NCBI RefSeq assembly: GCF_014651615.1
Contig: NZ_BMXF01000001.1
Coordinates: forward strand, 2,079,731 to 2,143,730
Length of the DNA stretch: 64,000 nucleotides
Direction: 5' to 3'
From: Persicitalea jodogahamensis
GTDB taxonomy: Bacteria > Bacteroidota > Bacteroidia > Cytophagales > Spirosomataceae
Below, piece by piece: positions 37,439-45,174 of this stretch. Positions within the stretch are counted from its first letter, which is position 1. Each line of letters begins with the position of its first letter. The translations under genes and the position numbers were made by a program. Below the pieces are notes generated by a model that saw only the letters and a program-made list of their open reading frames with translations, had not been told where the DNA came from and did no database searches.

Positions 37439-37461
37439 TGCAGAGGAAGAGGGATTCGAAC
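37439..37461 (-). other. tRNA 3'-end fragment, probable attachment-site core
   Basis: On the minus strand this reads GTTCGAATCCCTCTTCCTCTGCA: a T-loop, the 3' half of a T-stem and an acceptor-stem 3' strand. The expected 5' T-stem half (complementary to CCCTC) is absent; instead unrelated sequence precedes the T-loop, and no anticodon arm exists. This is what integration into the 3' end of a tRNA gene leaves behind. The motif TTGGCAC/TGGCACTT recurs nearby at 37361, 37373, 37527, 37548 and 37555, like integrase arm sites. Confidence 0.6.
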
Positions 37462-37576
37462 TCTTAATCTTTTCTTAGACATTGCCTGTTTGCGGCCTGT
37501 GAGGGCTGTTTTTTGATAAAAATCTATTGGCACCAAGCTGTTTTTTATTGGCACTGGCACTTATTTGGCATGAATG

Positions 37577-37957
37577 CTATTTGCACAATTCCCTGCCCGG
37601 CACTAGCATAATGTCTATGCTTTTTCCAACTGCCTGGATATCTCCAATAGGTTTCCAGTCGTAGCCTTTTGCTCGGGCGTAAGAGGCGGCATACCCATTC
37701 AAGCCGTAAACCTGTCCGCCATTGTCGGCCCGGAATACTACTGCATTCTCCACACAGTAAACTTGGCCAGCATCAACGCCCACAAGCGGCCAAGCTTTGC
37801 CATACTCGCTGCTTGAGAAGTGGATAGAGCCTTGTGGTTCGGATGCGGGTAGGGGCTGATTATTGCTCTGCTGCTGCCGAACGAAAATGAATGCCGCTGC
37901 CAGGGGAAACAAAAGGCCGATTATCAGTTTTTTGCGGGTAGATGTTTTTGCTGACAT
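37577..37957 (-). CDS. DUF2511/YebY-like secreted protein
   Basis: A 126-residue protein with an N-terminal membrane/signal segment (KKLIIGLLFPLAAAFIFV). The mature part, SEYGKAWPLVGVDAGQVYC, ENAVVFRADNGGQVYGLNGYAA and KGYDWKPIGDI, follows the DUF2511 pattern of a Trp-Pro near the start and a YxxNGxA later. ATG at 37957 is preferred because it gives the signal anchor. It lies 31 bp downstream of the repressor gene on the same strand, so it is probably expressed in the lysogen. Such lysogenic-conversion genes often alter the host envelope; the role here is unknown. Confidence 0.55.
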   Translation of the reverse strand: MSAKTSTRKKLIIGLLFPLAAAFIFVRQQQSNNQPLPASEPQGSIHFSSSEYGKAWPLVGVDAGQVYCVENAVVFRADNGGQVYGLNGYAASYARAKGYDWKPIGDIQAVGKSIDIMLVPGRELCK

Positions 37958-37988
37958 AGTATGCTGAAATAATAGATCTGTTTTCCTG

Positions 37989-38663
37989 TTACCGCGCCGG
38001 TGCGCCTTCAATCCATTCAACCCGCCATATCTGACGGATGTCTTTGATTCTGACGTCCATTTTACCGCCTGTATCAGTATTGTCGCTGTGTAACGTTAGA
38101 AAGCCCTCCTGAAAGTTGTTGTCTTTCACGCGCTTGATGACGAAGCTATTGCCAAATACTACCGCATAAACCCCACTTTTCAGATAGGCCCAGTTATTGG
38201 GATCCACCTGCTTGCATCTTACAATGGTGCCGCTGGGATAATTGGGCTCCATACTGTCACCATTTACTTCGATTAGGATTTGTCCCTCGTAGTTGACGTT
38301 TTTGGTTTTGATCACTGGATAAGTTTCAATTGTGGTACCTGTTACGCCGTCAGGCAAATCCACAAATCCAGCTCGGGCCGGCACGGAGACGAATGGGAGT
38401 TCAATAAGTTCGACATCGTCGGGGTATCTGATTTTGTGTGGATGGATTGAGTTCGCAACTTCATTTTTTGAGGGATTTCGCAAATTGTTAATGTAGGTCA
38501 GGAGTTGCTGCATTTTAGTGTCAGGGATTCCCTTGCCTTTTTCCCAGTTAGAGATTGTGTTTTTATGCACGCCGAGTTCTTCCCCCAGATCTTCCTGTCT
38601 GAGATTAAATTCCTTTCTAAATTTTTTTAGCTCTTGTGCGCTTAGTTCCACGGAATGGGCCAT
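37989..38663 (-). CDS. Phage repressor: XRE HTH plus S24 LexA-like peptidase domain
   Basis: About 224 residues. The N-terminal helix-turn-helix is FRKEFNLRQEDLGEELGVHKNTISNWEKGKG. The C-terminal S24 domain has IEVNGDSMEPNYPSG with the catalytic Ser, and the partner Lys in SFVIKRVKDN. The self-cleavage site is likely the Ala-Gly in PARAGFVD near residue 110. In CI/LexA-type repressors DNA damage triggers RecA-assisted autocleavage and induction. ATG at 38663 is preferred over one 6 codons upstream. Two identical palindromes lie immediately upstream between this gene and the divergent early operon. Confidence 0.9.
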   Translation of the reverse strand: MAHSVELSAQELKKFRKEFNLRQEDLGEELGVHKNTISNWEKGKGIPDTKMQQLLTYINNLRNPSKNEVANSIHPHKIRYPDDVELIELPFVSVPARAGFVDLPDGVTGTTIETYPVIKTKNVNYEGQILIEVNGDSMEPNYPSGTIVRCKQVDPNNWAYLKSGVYAVVFGNSFVIKRVKDNNFQEGFLTLHSDNTDTGGKMDVRIKDIRQIWRVEWIEGAPAR

Positions 38664-38678
38664 TATTAAAAATTTAAC

Positions 38679-38731
38679 CACAAAATTGTGTGTGTTCTAT
38701 TGTATAATCACAAAATTGTGATTTACTTTAC
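38679..38731. promoter_or_regulatory. Repressor operators and divergent early promoter
   Basis: Two copies of the 12-bp palindrome CACAAAATTGTG lie at 38679-38690 and 38709-38720, spaced 30 bp (about three helical turns). A rightward promoter fits Bacteroidota consensus: TTG at 38700-38702, a 21-nt spacer, and TACTTTAC (consensus TAnnTTTG) at 38724-38731. The second operator lies inside this spacer. The first operator overlaps a possible -7 box (CAATTTTG) for the leftward repressor gene. This suits a classic lysis-lysogeny switch. Confidence 0.7.
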
Positions 38732-38767
38732 GTCGTAATTGTTACCCGGTAATAGTTACGACGTAAA
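38727..38767. repeat. 41-bp inverted repeat between repressor and early genes
   Basis: TTTACGTCGTAA at 38727-38738 is perfectly repeated in inverse at 38756-38767 (TTACGACGTAAA), with inner GTTACC/GGTAAT also nearly paired. It ends 18 bp before the first early gene. It could be a binding site for a second regulator, or an RNA hairpin in the early leader. Confidence 0.6.
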
Positions 38768-38785
38768 TGTAATTCAAAAAGCACA

Positions 38786-39124
38786 ATGGGAAGTAGAGAT
38801 TTAGTGAACGGCAATAAAGAATTGTTACTCTCGGAATTTCATCAGCTGTACAAAATTCACGGTCGGAAATGGCGAGCACGACTTAAGGCGCTGTCCGACT
38901 GGCACAAGACGGATACTGGCTATCACTCCTGGCAGAACACCTTAAAAGGCACGGTCGGCAATGAGGCCTTGCGGCTTATTGTAGCCGATATGAAAGCGGT
39001 TGCGAATGCCACGCCCATTGAAAAGGCTATTCGTAAGCAGGGGCTGGTTCGCCCCCAGCTTTCCACTACCAATCCGTCCGCCGCCCGGCGCAAACGAGCT
39101 TCAAGTTTGGAGTCAAATCAATAA
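38786..39124 (+). CDS. Early phage protein, basic, probable DNA-binding
   Basis: A 112-residue basic protein, first gene of the rightward operon. It contains QLYKIHGRKWRARLKALSDW and a long basic tail (NPSAARRKRASSLESNQ). No family is recognised. Its position, where Cro-like or replication-initiation regulators usually lie, suggests a regulatory role, but no helix-turn-helix is certain. No signal peptide or membrane segment. Confidence 0.6.
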   Translation: MGSRDLVNGNKELLLSEFHQLYKIHGRKWRARLKALSDWHKTDTGYHSWQNTLKGTVGNEALRLIVADMKAVANATPIEKAIRKQGLVRPQLSTTNPSAARRKRASSLESNQ

Positions 39125-39149
39125 TTCACCTTTAACTATCTAAGCAAAA

Positions 39150-39482
39150 ATGGAAACAATCGATTTGAATTACTACACAATCCCCAACCCGGTGCCGCCT
39201 GTGCGTGATTTCCTTGGTGAAATGGAGGCTAATCCGGTGAAGCGGGAAGACAGTGCCTTTTGGAATCGGCTCTTCGACGGGCTGACTTACTCCGATCATC
39301 TGGGTGCCGTTTTTGGCGATCAGTACGCTCACCTGCGATGGTCGATTATGACCGAAATGGAGGAGTGGAAGGATCATCTGCTCCGCTTCGGTATCGAATG
39401 GCACGACCCGGCGACTACGGTGAAGGAGTTGCGCTTTATCCGCGCAAAAGCCGATGAGTACCAGCAACTGATGAACTCATGA
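39150..39482 (+). CDS. Early phage hypothetical protein (110 aa)
   Basis: An acidic soluble protein (METIDLNYYTIPNPVPPVRD ... RAKADEYQQLMNS) with a Trp-rich middle (AHLRWSIMTEMEEWKDHLL). No known family. CTAAGC stands 4 nt before its ATG, a motif that recurs before other phage genes here. Its stop overlaps the next start in ATGA, implying translational coupling. Confidence 0.6.
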   Translation: METIDLNYYTIPNPVPPVRDFLGEMEANPVKREDSAFWNRLFDGLTYSDHLGAVFGDQYAHLRWSIMTEMEEWKDHLLRFGIEWHDPATTVKELRFIRAKADEYQQLMNS

Positions 39483-39703
39483 CCGATAGTATTGAAGATC
39501 TCACCCGCATCAAGGAGGCAACCGCTGTGCTTGGCTCTCTGGTGCTCTGGATAATCCTGCTGGCCGTGATCGGCTGGTCCATTTATGAAATCCGTAACGC
39601 AATCCCTATCGATGAACACGAAAACCCCATCCCGCGCCCTGATCCTGAAAGCCCGGATCGTCGAGCGAAAAGAAACGCTCAGAGCAGCGATCGCCGCCAA
39701 TAG
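39479..39703 (+). CDS. Single-helix phage membrane protein (74 aa)
   Basis: The start ATG overlaps the previous stop (ATGA). Residues 14-35 form one hydrophobic helix (TAVLGSLVLWIILLAVIGWS), followed by a charged, proline-rich tail ending SDRRQ. It could be an inner-membrane anchor or a superinfection-exclusion-type protein. Its 3' end overlaps the next gene by 92 nt in another frame. Confidence 0.5.
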   Translation: MTDSIEDLTRIKEATAVLGSLVLWIILLAVIGWSIYEIRNAIPIDEHENPIPRPDPESPDRRAKRNAQSSDRRQ

Positions 39704-39785
39704 CGCCACATCACGGCTTCAAGAGCTGCAACGCGCCCAATCAGAAGACGAACGTGAGTACCACCAACTAATTGACAAACAATGA
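39612..39785 (+). CDS. Small helical phage protein (57 aa)
   Basis: Encodes MNTKTPSRALILKARIVERK and a helical acidic tail (LQELQRAQSEDEREYHQLID). It overlaps the preceding membrane-protein gene out of frame. Its stop overlaps the start of the zinc-ribbon gene as ATGA, which is the main reason to believe it. A longer in-frame start at 39585 is possible. Function unknown. Confidence 0.45.
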   Translation: MNTKTPSRALILKARIVERKETLRAAIAANSATSRLQELQRAQSEDEREYHQLIDKQ

Positions 39786-39997
39786 ATACGACAGCCAAAA
39801 AAATCAAATACCCGACCACGGTCGAAGATACTGACCAGATGGGAAAGCGCTACGACATCATTCAATGCCCCACTTGTGGCTTGAAGCAAAAGGCTGAGAT
39901 CCTGTTGACGTCGCCTTACGAGACCTACCTGCATGAATGCAAAGGGTGTGAGTACATCATTGAGGAAGACGAGTGGAACTCGGTAGTAACCATCTGA
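39782..39997 (+). CDS. Small zinc-ribbon phage protein (71 aa)
   Basis: Contains CPTCGLKQKAEILL and, 20 residues later, ECKGCEYIIEEDEWN, a CxxC...CxxC zinc-ribbon arrangement. Phage proteins of this size with one zinc ribbon are often transcription or replication accessory factors. It is coupled to the previous gene through an ATGA overlap and ends 5 bp before the next start. Confidence 0.6.
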   Translation: MNTTAKKIKYPTTVEDTDQMGKRYDIIQCPTCGLKQKAEILLTSPYETYLHECKGCEYIIEEDEWNSVVTI

Positions 39998-40002
39998 ACC
40001 TA

Positions 40003-40404
40003 ATGGACACAAAAACCACGACGACGCCCTATGCTTTCAGCTACGCAGAAATCAGGCTGATGCACACGATGATCTTGCTGGCCAAGCAGAAGTATAAGAT
40101 GGGGCCAGGTACCCACATGGGATCGGCAGAAAGCAAGGTGCATGCCCTGTCGATGCTGAAAGAAGGCAGCCATCAGCTTCACCTGCAAGAGGGTGAGAGG
40201 ACCGCCCTGCGGATCATTATGGATGACTACGTGACGGGCATGGTGGATTTCCTGCTGATCCTGGAAAACGACATCGATTTCAAGCATCAGCGGGGCGACT
40301 GCGATGCCTGGCTGGCTGCCGTCGAACTGTACGGCAACCGGCTGCAAGGGGCCATCGAGAACTACCGCCTGGCTACGCAAATCAAATTTACGCTCTCTCA
40401 TTGA
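40003..40404 (+). CDS. Early phage hypothetical helical protein (133 aa)
   Basis: A mostly alpha-helical soluble protein with YAEIRLMHTMILLAKQKY, RTALRIIMDDYVTGMVDFLL and GAIENYRLATQIKF. No catalytic motif or family is recognised. ATG at 40003 (MDTKTTTT) is preferred over an in-frame ATG inside the previous gene. It is the last early gene before a structured leader and the primase-helicase. Confidence 0.55.
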   Translation: MDTKTTTTPYAFSYAEIRLMHTMILLAKQKYKMGPGTHMGSAESKVHALSMLKEGSHQLHLQEGERTALRIIMDDYVTGMVDFLLILENDIDFKHQRGDCDAWLAAVELYGNRLQGAIENYRLATQIKFTLSH

Positions 40405-40412
40405 TTCCCTTC

Positions 40413-40490
40413 CCCCCTGCTTTCATACTAGGTTTTTGTTTAGAAAAATGCTTCTCAGGCCTGGCATTGCCGGGCTATGAGAGCAGGGGG
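40413..40490 (+). ncRNA. Structured 5' leader of the primase-helicase gene
   Basis: Outer stem CCCCCTGCTTTCATA (40413-40427) with TATGAGAGCAGGGGG (40476-40490), and an inner hairpin GCCTGGC-ATT-GCCGGGC (40459-40475) stacked against it. The single non-canonical pair in each stem is U-G on the plus-strand RNA, and would be A-C on the other strand, which supports a plus-strand RNA. The start codon follows 18 nt later. It might be a regulatory leader or a weak terminator (only ATTTTA follows). Confidence 0.5.
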
Positions 40491-40508
40491 ATTTTACAAC
40501 TTAACTGA

Positions 40509-43500
40509 ATGTCGAATAAAGTAGACCTAGCCCGATTGTTTGCCGAAGACGGTGGTGAGCGCTATATCGTTAGCCGCTATCCCGATTCGCGAGAAAGCTT
40601 TAAGAATACCCACCGGAAGTTCTCGATCCGGAAGGAGAACACGCCGTCGGCCAGTGTGAAGAAAATGAAGTCGGGGGAGTGGGGTGTCACTGACTTCGGC
40701 GGTGACTCCAAGTGGCGCAATGCCATCCACATCGCCATGCTGGAAGATGGCATCGAGTACGGTCCCGCCCTGGGTGATGTCTGCCAGTTCTACAACTATC
40801 AGGACGACGCCCGCAACTACGCCCCCAAACCCCGCTACGAGCAGCGTCCGGCTGGACCGTCCGACCAGGAGGGCCACATTGACGTGGTGCCCCGTGAGAT
40901 CACCGTCGCAGAACTGCGGACGGTCCTGACCGACAGCGCGTGGGCAAACCTGGGCAGCAGCGACGAGATCCGCGCCCAGAAGGGGCGGCAAATCTTCGCG
41001 ATGTACCACTGCAAGGCGCTGGAATCGTATTCCACCGTCTACAAAGGCAAACACCTCACTACCTACAGTACCGATGAGTACCCGATTTTTTATTTCGACG
41101 AAGGTACTTTCGGCAAGATCTACCGCCCCAAAGCCCCCCACGCCAAGCGGTTCCGGTACGTGGGCAGTAAGCCCAAGCACTTCATCCACGGTCTGCAGCA
41201 GGCCCAGGAGTTTGTGGCGCAATGCAAGAAAGAGAAGTACGAGGCCGAAGCGGCCAAGGCAGCGGCCGCTGAATTCCAGGAAAGCGATAAGGAGAAGGCC
41301 AAGGAGGTCGAGCGCCAGGAAGTGAAGCTGCCGGAGATCATCCAGTGCAGCGGCGGTTCCGATGCCCTGAACGTGGCCGCGCTGGGCTACCGGGTGATCT
41401 GGCTCAACTCCGAGACCGAGACGCTGAGAGGGGACGACTACGGCACCCTGATGAAGCTGACCTACAAGCTCTACAATCTGCCGGATATCGACCAGACGGG
41501 TAAGACGTCCGCTCACGCGCTAGCGGGCAAGTACATCAACCTGCTAACGATCTGGCTGCCGGACAAGATCCTGAAATTCGACGCCGAGACGGGAAAGGCC
41601 GTCTCCAAGGACCTGCGCGATTACCTGCGTTTTCCGCATAAGAAAAAGGACTTCGACCGGCTGGTGGCCACGGCCATGCCGTACCGGTTCTGGGACATGG
41701 AGCGGACGCTGGACGACGACGGGAATCCGAAATACAAATTTGGCCGGCCGATCGTCCAGTACAAGTTCAACCACGTGCAGGCCTACAACTTCCTGTACAG
41801 GTCCGGCTTCGCACGCTTCAAGTCGGAGCGGGACAAGGACGGGTACTTCTACGTCCAGATCACGGGCAACGTCGTGCGCAAGGTCGATCCCCAGGAGGTT
41901 AAGAATTACCTGCACTTTTTCCTGGAAGAGCGGGCGCAGTTCGACCCCGAAATCACGCTCGACCTGCGCAACTCGATGTACACGACCAACCAGCTGAGCG
42001 TGTCGAACCTGGCCAACCTGCCCCTGGTAGAGCTGGACTTCGTGGCCACCGGGCCGGACCACCAGTACCTGTTTTTTCCGAACTGCACCTGGAAGATCAC
42101 GCCCGGCGCGATCGAGGAGAGCAAGGGGCTGAACACCAGCAAATATGTGTGGGAGGATAAAGTCATTTCGTATCCGGCTAAGGACAAGCACCACCAGCCG
42201 CGCATCAAGCGAAAGGACCCGATGCTCAGGATCGGGCGGCGCGGGGAAGGGGATTACGACATCGAGATCCTGGACGATAGCTGCATGTTCCTGCGCTTCC
42301 TGATCAACACCGCGCGCGTCCACTGGCGGAAGGAATTGGAGGAGCGCCAGATGCTCTGGATGACCCACGACAAACCCGCCAAACGCGAGGAGTACGTCGA
42401 AGAGCACGGCCTGACCCAGGAGGAAGAGGGCCTGTTCTTCGCCAAGCGGAGCCAGCAGGAGCAGGACGCCTACCTGGCGGCGCACCGCTTCGACCTGGCC
42501 GGTCCGCTGCTTACCGACGCCGAGCGCCAGGAGCAGCGCATGCACCTGGTCAACCGGATTTACACCCTGGGCTACATGATGCACCGCTACAAAGATCCCA
42601 GCCGCGCCTGGGCGGTGTGGGCGATGGACAACAAGCTGAGCGACATGAGCGACGACAGCAAGTCCAACGGCGGCTCGGGCAAGTCGCTGACCGGGAAGGC
42701 GCTCAAATGGATCTGGCGGTATTCGGTATCGTTCAGCGGCCGCAACCCGAACCTGACCAAAAACCCGCACATCTACGACAAGGTGACCCGGCAGACGGAC
42801 ATGATCATCGTCGACGACTGCTTCGAGTACCTGGACTTCGGTTTCTTTTACGGCGACATCACCGGGGACATGAACCCCAACCCCAAGCAGACCCAGAGCT
42901 ATACCATCCCCTTCGACGAGTCGCCGAAATTCTGGTTCGACTCCAATTTCGGCGACCGGGATTTCTCCGAATCCACCCAGCGGCGCAAGCTCGTGACCAG
43001 TTTCTCGGATTACTACCACGAGAACAACGGCAACTACCGCGAGACCCGGCAGCCCACCGACGACTTCGGCGGCCGCAGGCTTTTCTACGACTTCACGCCC
43101 GAGGACTGGAACCGCTTCTACAACCTGCTGGGGGAGTGCCTGGCCTTTTACCTGGCGGCCACTGAGAAAGTGAAGCCGCCGATGAACAACATCCAAAAGC
43201 GGAATCTGCTCAGCTCGATGGGCGGCCGCTTCTTCGAGTGGGCCGAGCTGTACTTCGATCCCGAGAGCGGGCGGCTGAATGTCTTCGTGTCGAAGGCCGA
43301 CGCCAAGCAGGAGTACATGGACAGCGAGAAGATCCGCGACCTGAGCACGCAGAAGTTCAGCGACTACCTGCGCAAGTACGCCGACTACCATGGTTACGAG
43401 CTGAATCCGGAGGAATACCAGAATGGACAGGGCCGCATCATCCGGGAGCACGACGGCAAGCGGCAGGAACTGATCTATTTCAAGACGCGCCGGCCGGAAA

Positions 43501-43565
43501 TCCTTACCGGGCCTGATCAGAGTGAAGGCCTCGCCCCCATGCCCCCCGGCGAAATGCCCTTTTAG
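40509..43565 (+). CDS. Phage replication protein: toprim-like primase plus SF3-type helicase/ATPase
   Basis: A 1018-residue protein. The N-terminal 100 residues (YPDSRESFKNTHRKFSIRKE, KSGEWGVTDFGGDSK) look like a primase CHC2-type region that has lost its zinc cysteines. Around residues 275-350 a toprim-like segment (IIQCSGGSDALNVAALGY) appears. The ATPase part, about residues 715-830, has the Walker A SKSNGGSGKSLTGKAL, the Walker B MIIVDDCFEYLDF and a sensor DESPKFWFDSNFGDRDFSES, as in phage D5-like helicases. It should load on the origin and prime and unwind phage DNA. It is preceded by a structured leader. The C-terminus ends PPGEMPF. Confidence 0.8.
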   Translation: MSNKVDLARLFAEDGGERYIVSRYPDSRESFKNTHRKFSIRKENTPSASVKKMKSGEWGVTDFGGDSKWRNAIHIAMLEDGIEYGPALGDVCQFYNYQDDARNYAPKPRYEQRPAGPSDQEGHIDVVPREITVAELRTVLTDSAWANLGSSDEIRAQKGRQIFAMYHCKALESYSTVYKGKHLTTYSTDEYPIFYFDEGTFGKIYRPKAPHAKRFRYVGSKPKHFIHGLQQAQEFVAQCKKEKYEAEAAKAAAAEFQESDKEKAKEVERQEVKLPEIIQCSGGSDALNVAALGYRVIWLNSETETLRGDDYGTLMKLTYKLYNLPDIDQTGKTSAHALAGKYINLLTIWLPDKILKFDAETGKAVSKDLRDYLRFPHKKKDFDRLVATAMPYRFWDMERTLDDDGNPKYKFGRPIVQYKFNHVQAYNFLYRSGFARFKSERDKDGYFYVQITGNVVRKVDPQEVKNYLHFFLEERAQFDPEITLDLRNSMYTTNQLSVSNLANLPLVELDFVATGPDHQYLFFPNCTWKITPGAIEESKGLNTSKYVWEDKVISYPAKDKHHQPRIKRKDPMLRIGRRGEGDYDIEILDDSCMFLRFLINTARVHWRKELEERQMLWMTHDKPAKREEYVEEHGLTQEEEGLFFAKRSQQEQDAYLAAHRFDLAGPLLTDAERQEQRMHLVNRIYTLGYMMHRYKDPSRAWAVWAMDNKLSDMSDDSKSNGGSGKSLTGKALKWIWRYSVSFSGRNPNLTKNPHIYDKVTRQTDMIIVDDCFEYLDFGFFYGDITGDMNPNPKQTQSYTIPFDESPKFWFDSNFGDRDFSESTQRRKLVTSFSDYYHENNGNYRETRQPTDDFGGRRLFYDFTPEDWNRFYNLLGECLAFYLAATEKVKPPMNNIQKRNLLSSMGGRFFEWAELYFDPESGRLNVFVSKADAKQEYMDSEKIRDLSTQKFSDYLRKYADYHGYELNPEEYQNGQGRIIREHDGKRQELIYFKTRRPEILTGPDQSEGLAPMPPGEMPF

Positions 43566-43612
43566 AATCTTAAATTTTTACTTTTAACCGGCGGGCGTAC
43601 CCGTATCTAAGC

Positions 43613-43897
43613 ATGAATGACGAAACGAAACCAAATCCCTACATTGCCCTGCTTCGGGAGTGCAGCTTGTGGACGGATGCCAAGGGCCGGAAGCTGCTGG
43701 TGTGGCGGCTCTGGCGGAGCCTGCAAGGTCCACCTTACAAAGTGGAACACCTGGACTTGCTCATACTCGATGACATGGCTTTCGTCAGACGTTCTTATAG
43801 CGAGCTGGTGACGCTGATTAACGATGGTCGGATGGTGTACGACCGCGACGTGGTGGAGAAGGTTATCAAACTCCCCAGTGGCGTTGTGGCAGTTTAG
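43613..43897 (+). CDS. Small phage protein following the primase-helicase (94 aa)
   Basis: Acidic-basic soluble protein (MNDETKPNPYIALLRECSLW, KLLVWRLWRSLQGPPYK, VEKVIKLPSGVVAV). No family recognised. CTAAGC directly abuts its ATG (43607-43612). It is followed by a strong terminator at 43987-44015, so it ends the early/replication transcript. Confidence 0.55.
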   Translation: MNDETKPNPYIALLRECSLWTDAKGRKLLVWRLWRSLQGPPYKVEHLDLLILDDMAFVRRSYSELVTLINDGRMVYDRDVVEKVIKLPSGVVAV

Positions 43898-43986
43898 CCG
43901 CGCGGAAACCGAAGAGTTTAGTTATCATGGCCAGTCGCTGACGCTTTTCAGCCATACTCTTTAAAAAACACAAAATCCGCTTTCAC

Positions 43987-44015
43987 GGCATCCCGCAGGG
44001 GGTGCCGTTTTTTTT
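43987..44015 (+). terminator. Terminator of the replication transcript
   Basis: Stem GGCATCCC/GGGGTGCC with a GCAG-type loop and eight T. Confidence 0.8.
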
Positions 44016-44071
44016 GGCTTCGAAGGGACTGGCCGAACTCCCCCAAAACCCCTCACTCTAAAACTCATTTA

Positions 44072-44177
44072 TTTTTGTAATTCTTTGACTTAATTAAAAT
44101 CTATTGGTTAAAGTGTTGAGAATCAAAAATAAAAAAGAGAAGAAGTTTTTTGTTTCGAAGTCAAGAAATTACAAAAA
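44072..44177. repeat. Near-perfect 20-bp inverted repeat in an AT-rich gap
   Basis: TTTTTGTAATTCTTTGACTT (44072-44091) is mirrored by AAGTCAAGAAATTACAAAAA (44158-44177) with one swapped dinucleotide and a 66-bp AT-rich spacer. It lies in the 720-bp gap between the replication and structural genes, which holds no convincing gene. A further perfect hairpin GGGAGAGC/GCTCTCCC lies at 44466-44486. This could be a control region or replication origin. Confidence 0.5.
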
Positions 44178-44618
44178 GTAAAAACGGTTTTTGTGCCTTC
44201 GGCCCCAGGAGAGAGGCTGCGTACAAAAATATTTGACGCGCGTAAGAATTCATTTATGCCAAATTGTCGGCTAACTCGCTTAGTAATAAGCGGTAAGGCA
44301 CTGCGTAAGAAAATACAAAAAAAATACCGGGTTTGGTTGGGGTGGGTTTGGAATAAAGTGTGCTGGATAGCGCGTTATACGCTGGAAATGAGGTAGGACT
44401 TTGGTAAATTAGCCTTTTAATAATACAATTATCGCCGAACGGTTCAGCGGCGTATATGTATCCAAGGGAGAGCATACGGCTCTCCCTACCTTCACTTCAC
44501 AAAAAAAGCCCCCTGCTGGACACAGGGAGCTTGGAATGTCTTCACCAGGCAAGGCTAAGACGGAATCAGGTTGCGTTGCAAAAATAACGCTCTTAAACCA
44601 TATTCCTGTTCCTTTTCA

Positions 44619-45092
44619 ATGAAATTACTGATTCCCGTCGAACCACATGTACACGAGTTTCTGACGTCGCCCGAAATGCACGGGCCGGGCGTATTGTCGG
44701 TCCGGAAGGATAGCCTGATCGGACTGCTGATTATTATGCTGGCCACAAAGGGGCCTACCGAGCTGAGCCACTACTACCACGAGCGCCTGGAACCAGAAGC
44801 GATACCAGGCGCGCGGCTGCTGGAAGTGGACACGGAGTTCCCGCTTCGGGTGGAGTTTCTGAACGAGGAGAATCTGCTGTACGTGGGGAATGCGCTGTCG
44901 ATGATCTACGAGTTGAAGGCGATCTTCTACACGATGGGCTACATGCGCCGGAACGGATCGGAGCGGGGCGGCATGTTCGAGTTTTACCGGCAATTCAAGA
45001 TGGAGGACAACCCGGATAAGCAGGAGGCCCTGCGGGCGTCGTCGAAGCGCTTCCGAGAGCGGGTGCGTCGCCAGCAGAAAATGGCCAAATGA
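44619..45092 (+). CDS. Phage hypothetical protein at start of structural block (157 aa)
   Basis: Starts MKLLIPVEPHVHEFLTSPEM and is mostly helical, with GLLIIMLATKGPTEL and a basic C-terminal tail (RASSKRFRERVRRQQKMAK). The tail suggests nucleic-acid binding. No family recognised. ATG at 44619 is preferred over one 16 codons earlier. It opens a long rightward series of structural genes. Confidence 0.55.
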   Translation: MKLLIPVEPHVHEFLTSPEMHGPGVLSVRKDSLIGLLIIMLATKGPTELSHYYHERLEPEAIPGARLLEVDTEFPLRVEFLNEENLLYVGNALSMIYELKAIFYTMGYMRRNGSERGGMFEFYRQFKMEDNPDKQEALRASSKRFRERVRRQQKMAK

Positions 45093-45174
45093 GTTTCCGT
45101 CCCATTTTGCTCACTTTCCGTCCAGAAAGGCGCTTTTTTTGTCCCAAAAACTCACTTTTCGTCCCAGGTTCCAA

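Noticed and set aside
37439-37461. Intact tRNA gene
   Set aside because: Only the T-loop and acceptor 3' strand are present; D and anticodon arms are absent.
41544-43451. 635-codon open frame on the minus strand inside the primase-helicase gene
   Set aside because: It is antisense to a well-supported gene with Walker motifs, and its composition is that of a GC-rich codon shadow.
40509-43565. Transposable Mu-like phage
   Set aside because: No MuA/MuB-type transposase or Mu portal-type genes are seen; the attachment-site remnant favours site-specific integration.
44193-44396. 67-codon plus-strand frame in the phage gap
   Set aside because: No start context, no domain, and skewed composition; the basic end could be chance in AT-rich sequence.
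45139-45174. Earlier TTG start for the 45175 gene
   Set aside because: The added residues are basic and unstructured, and the ATG at 45175 gives a sensible start.
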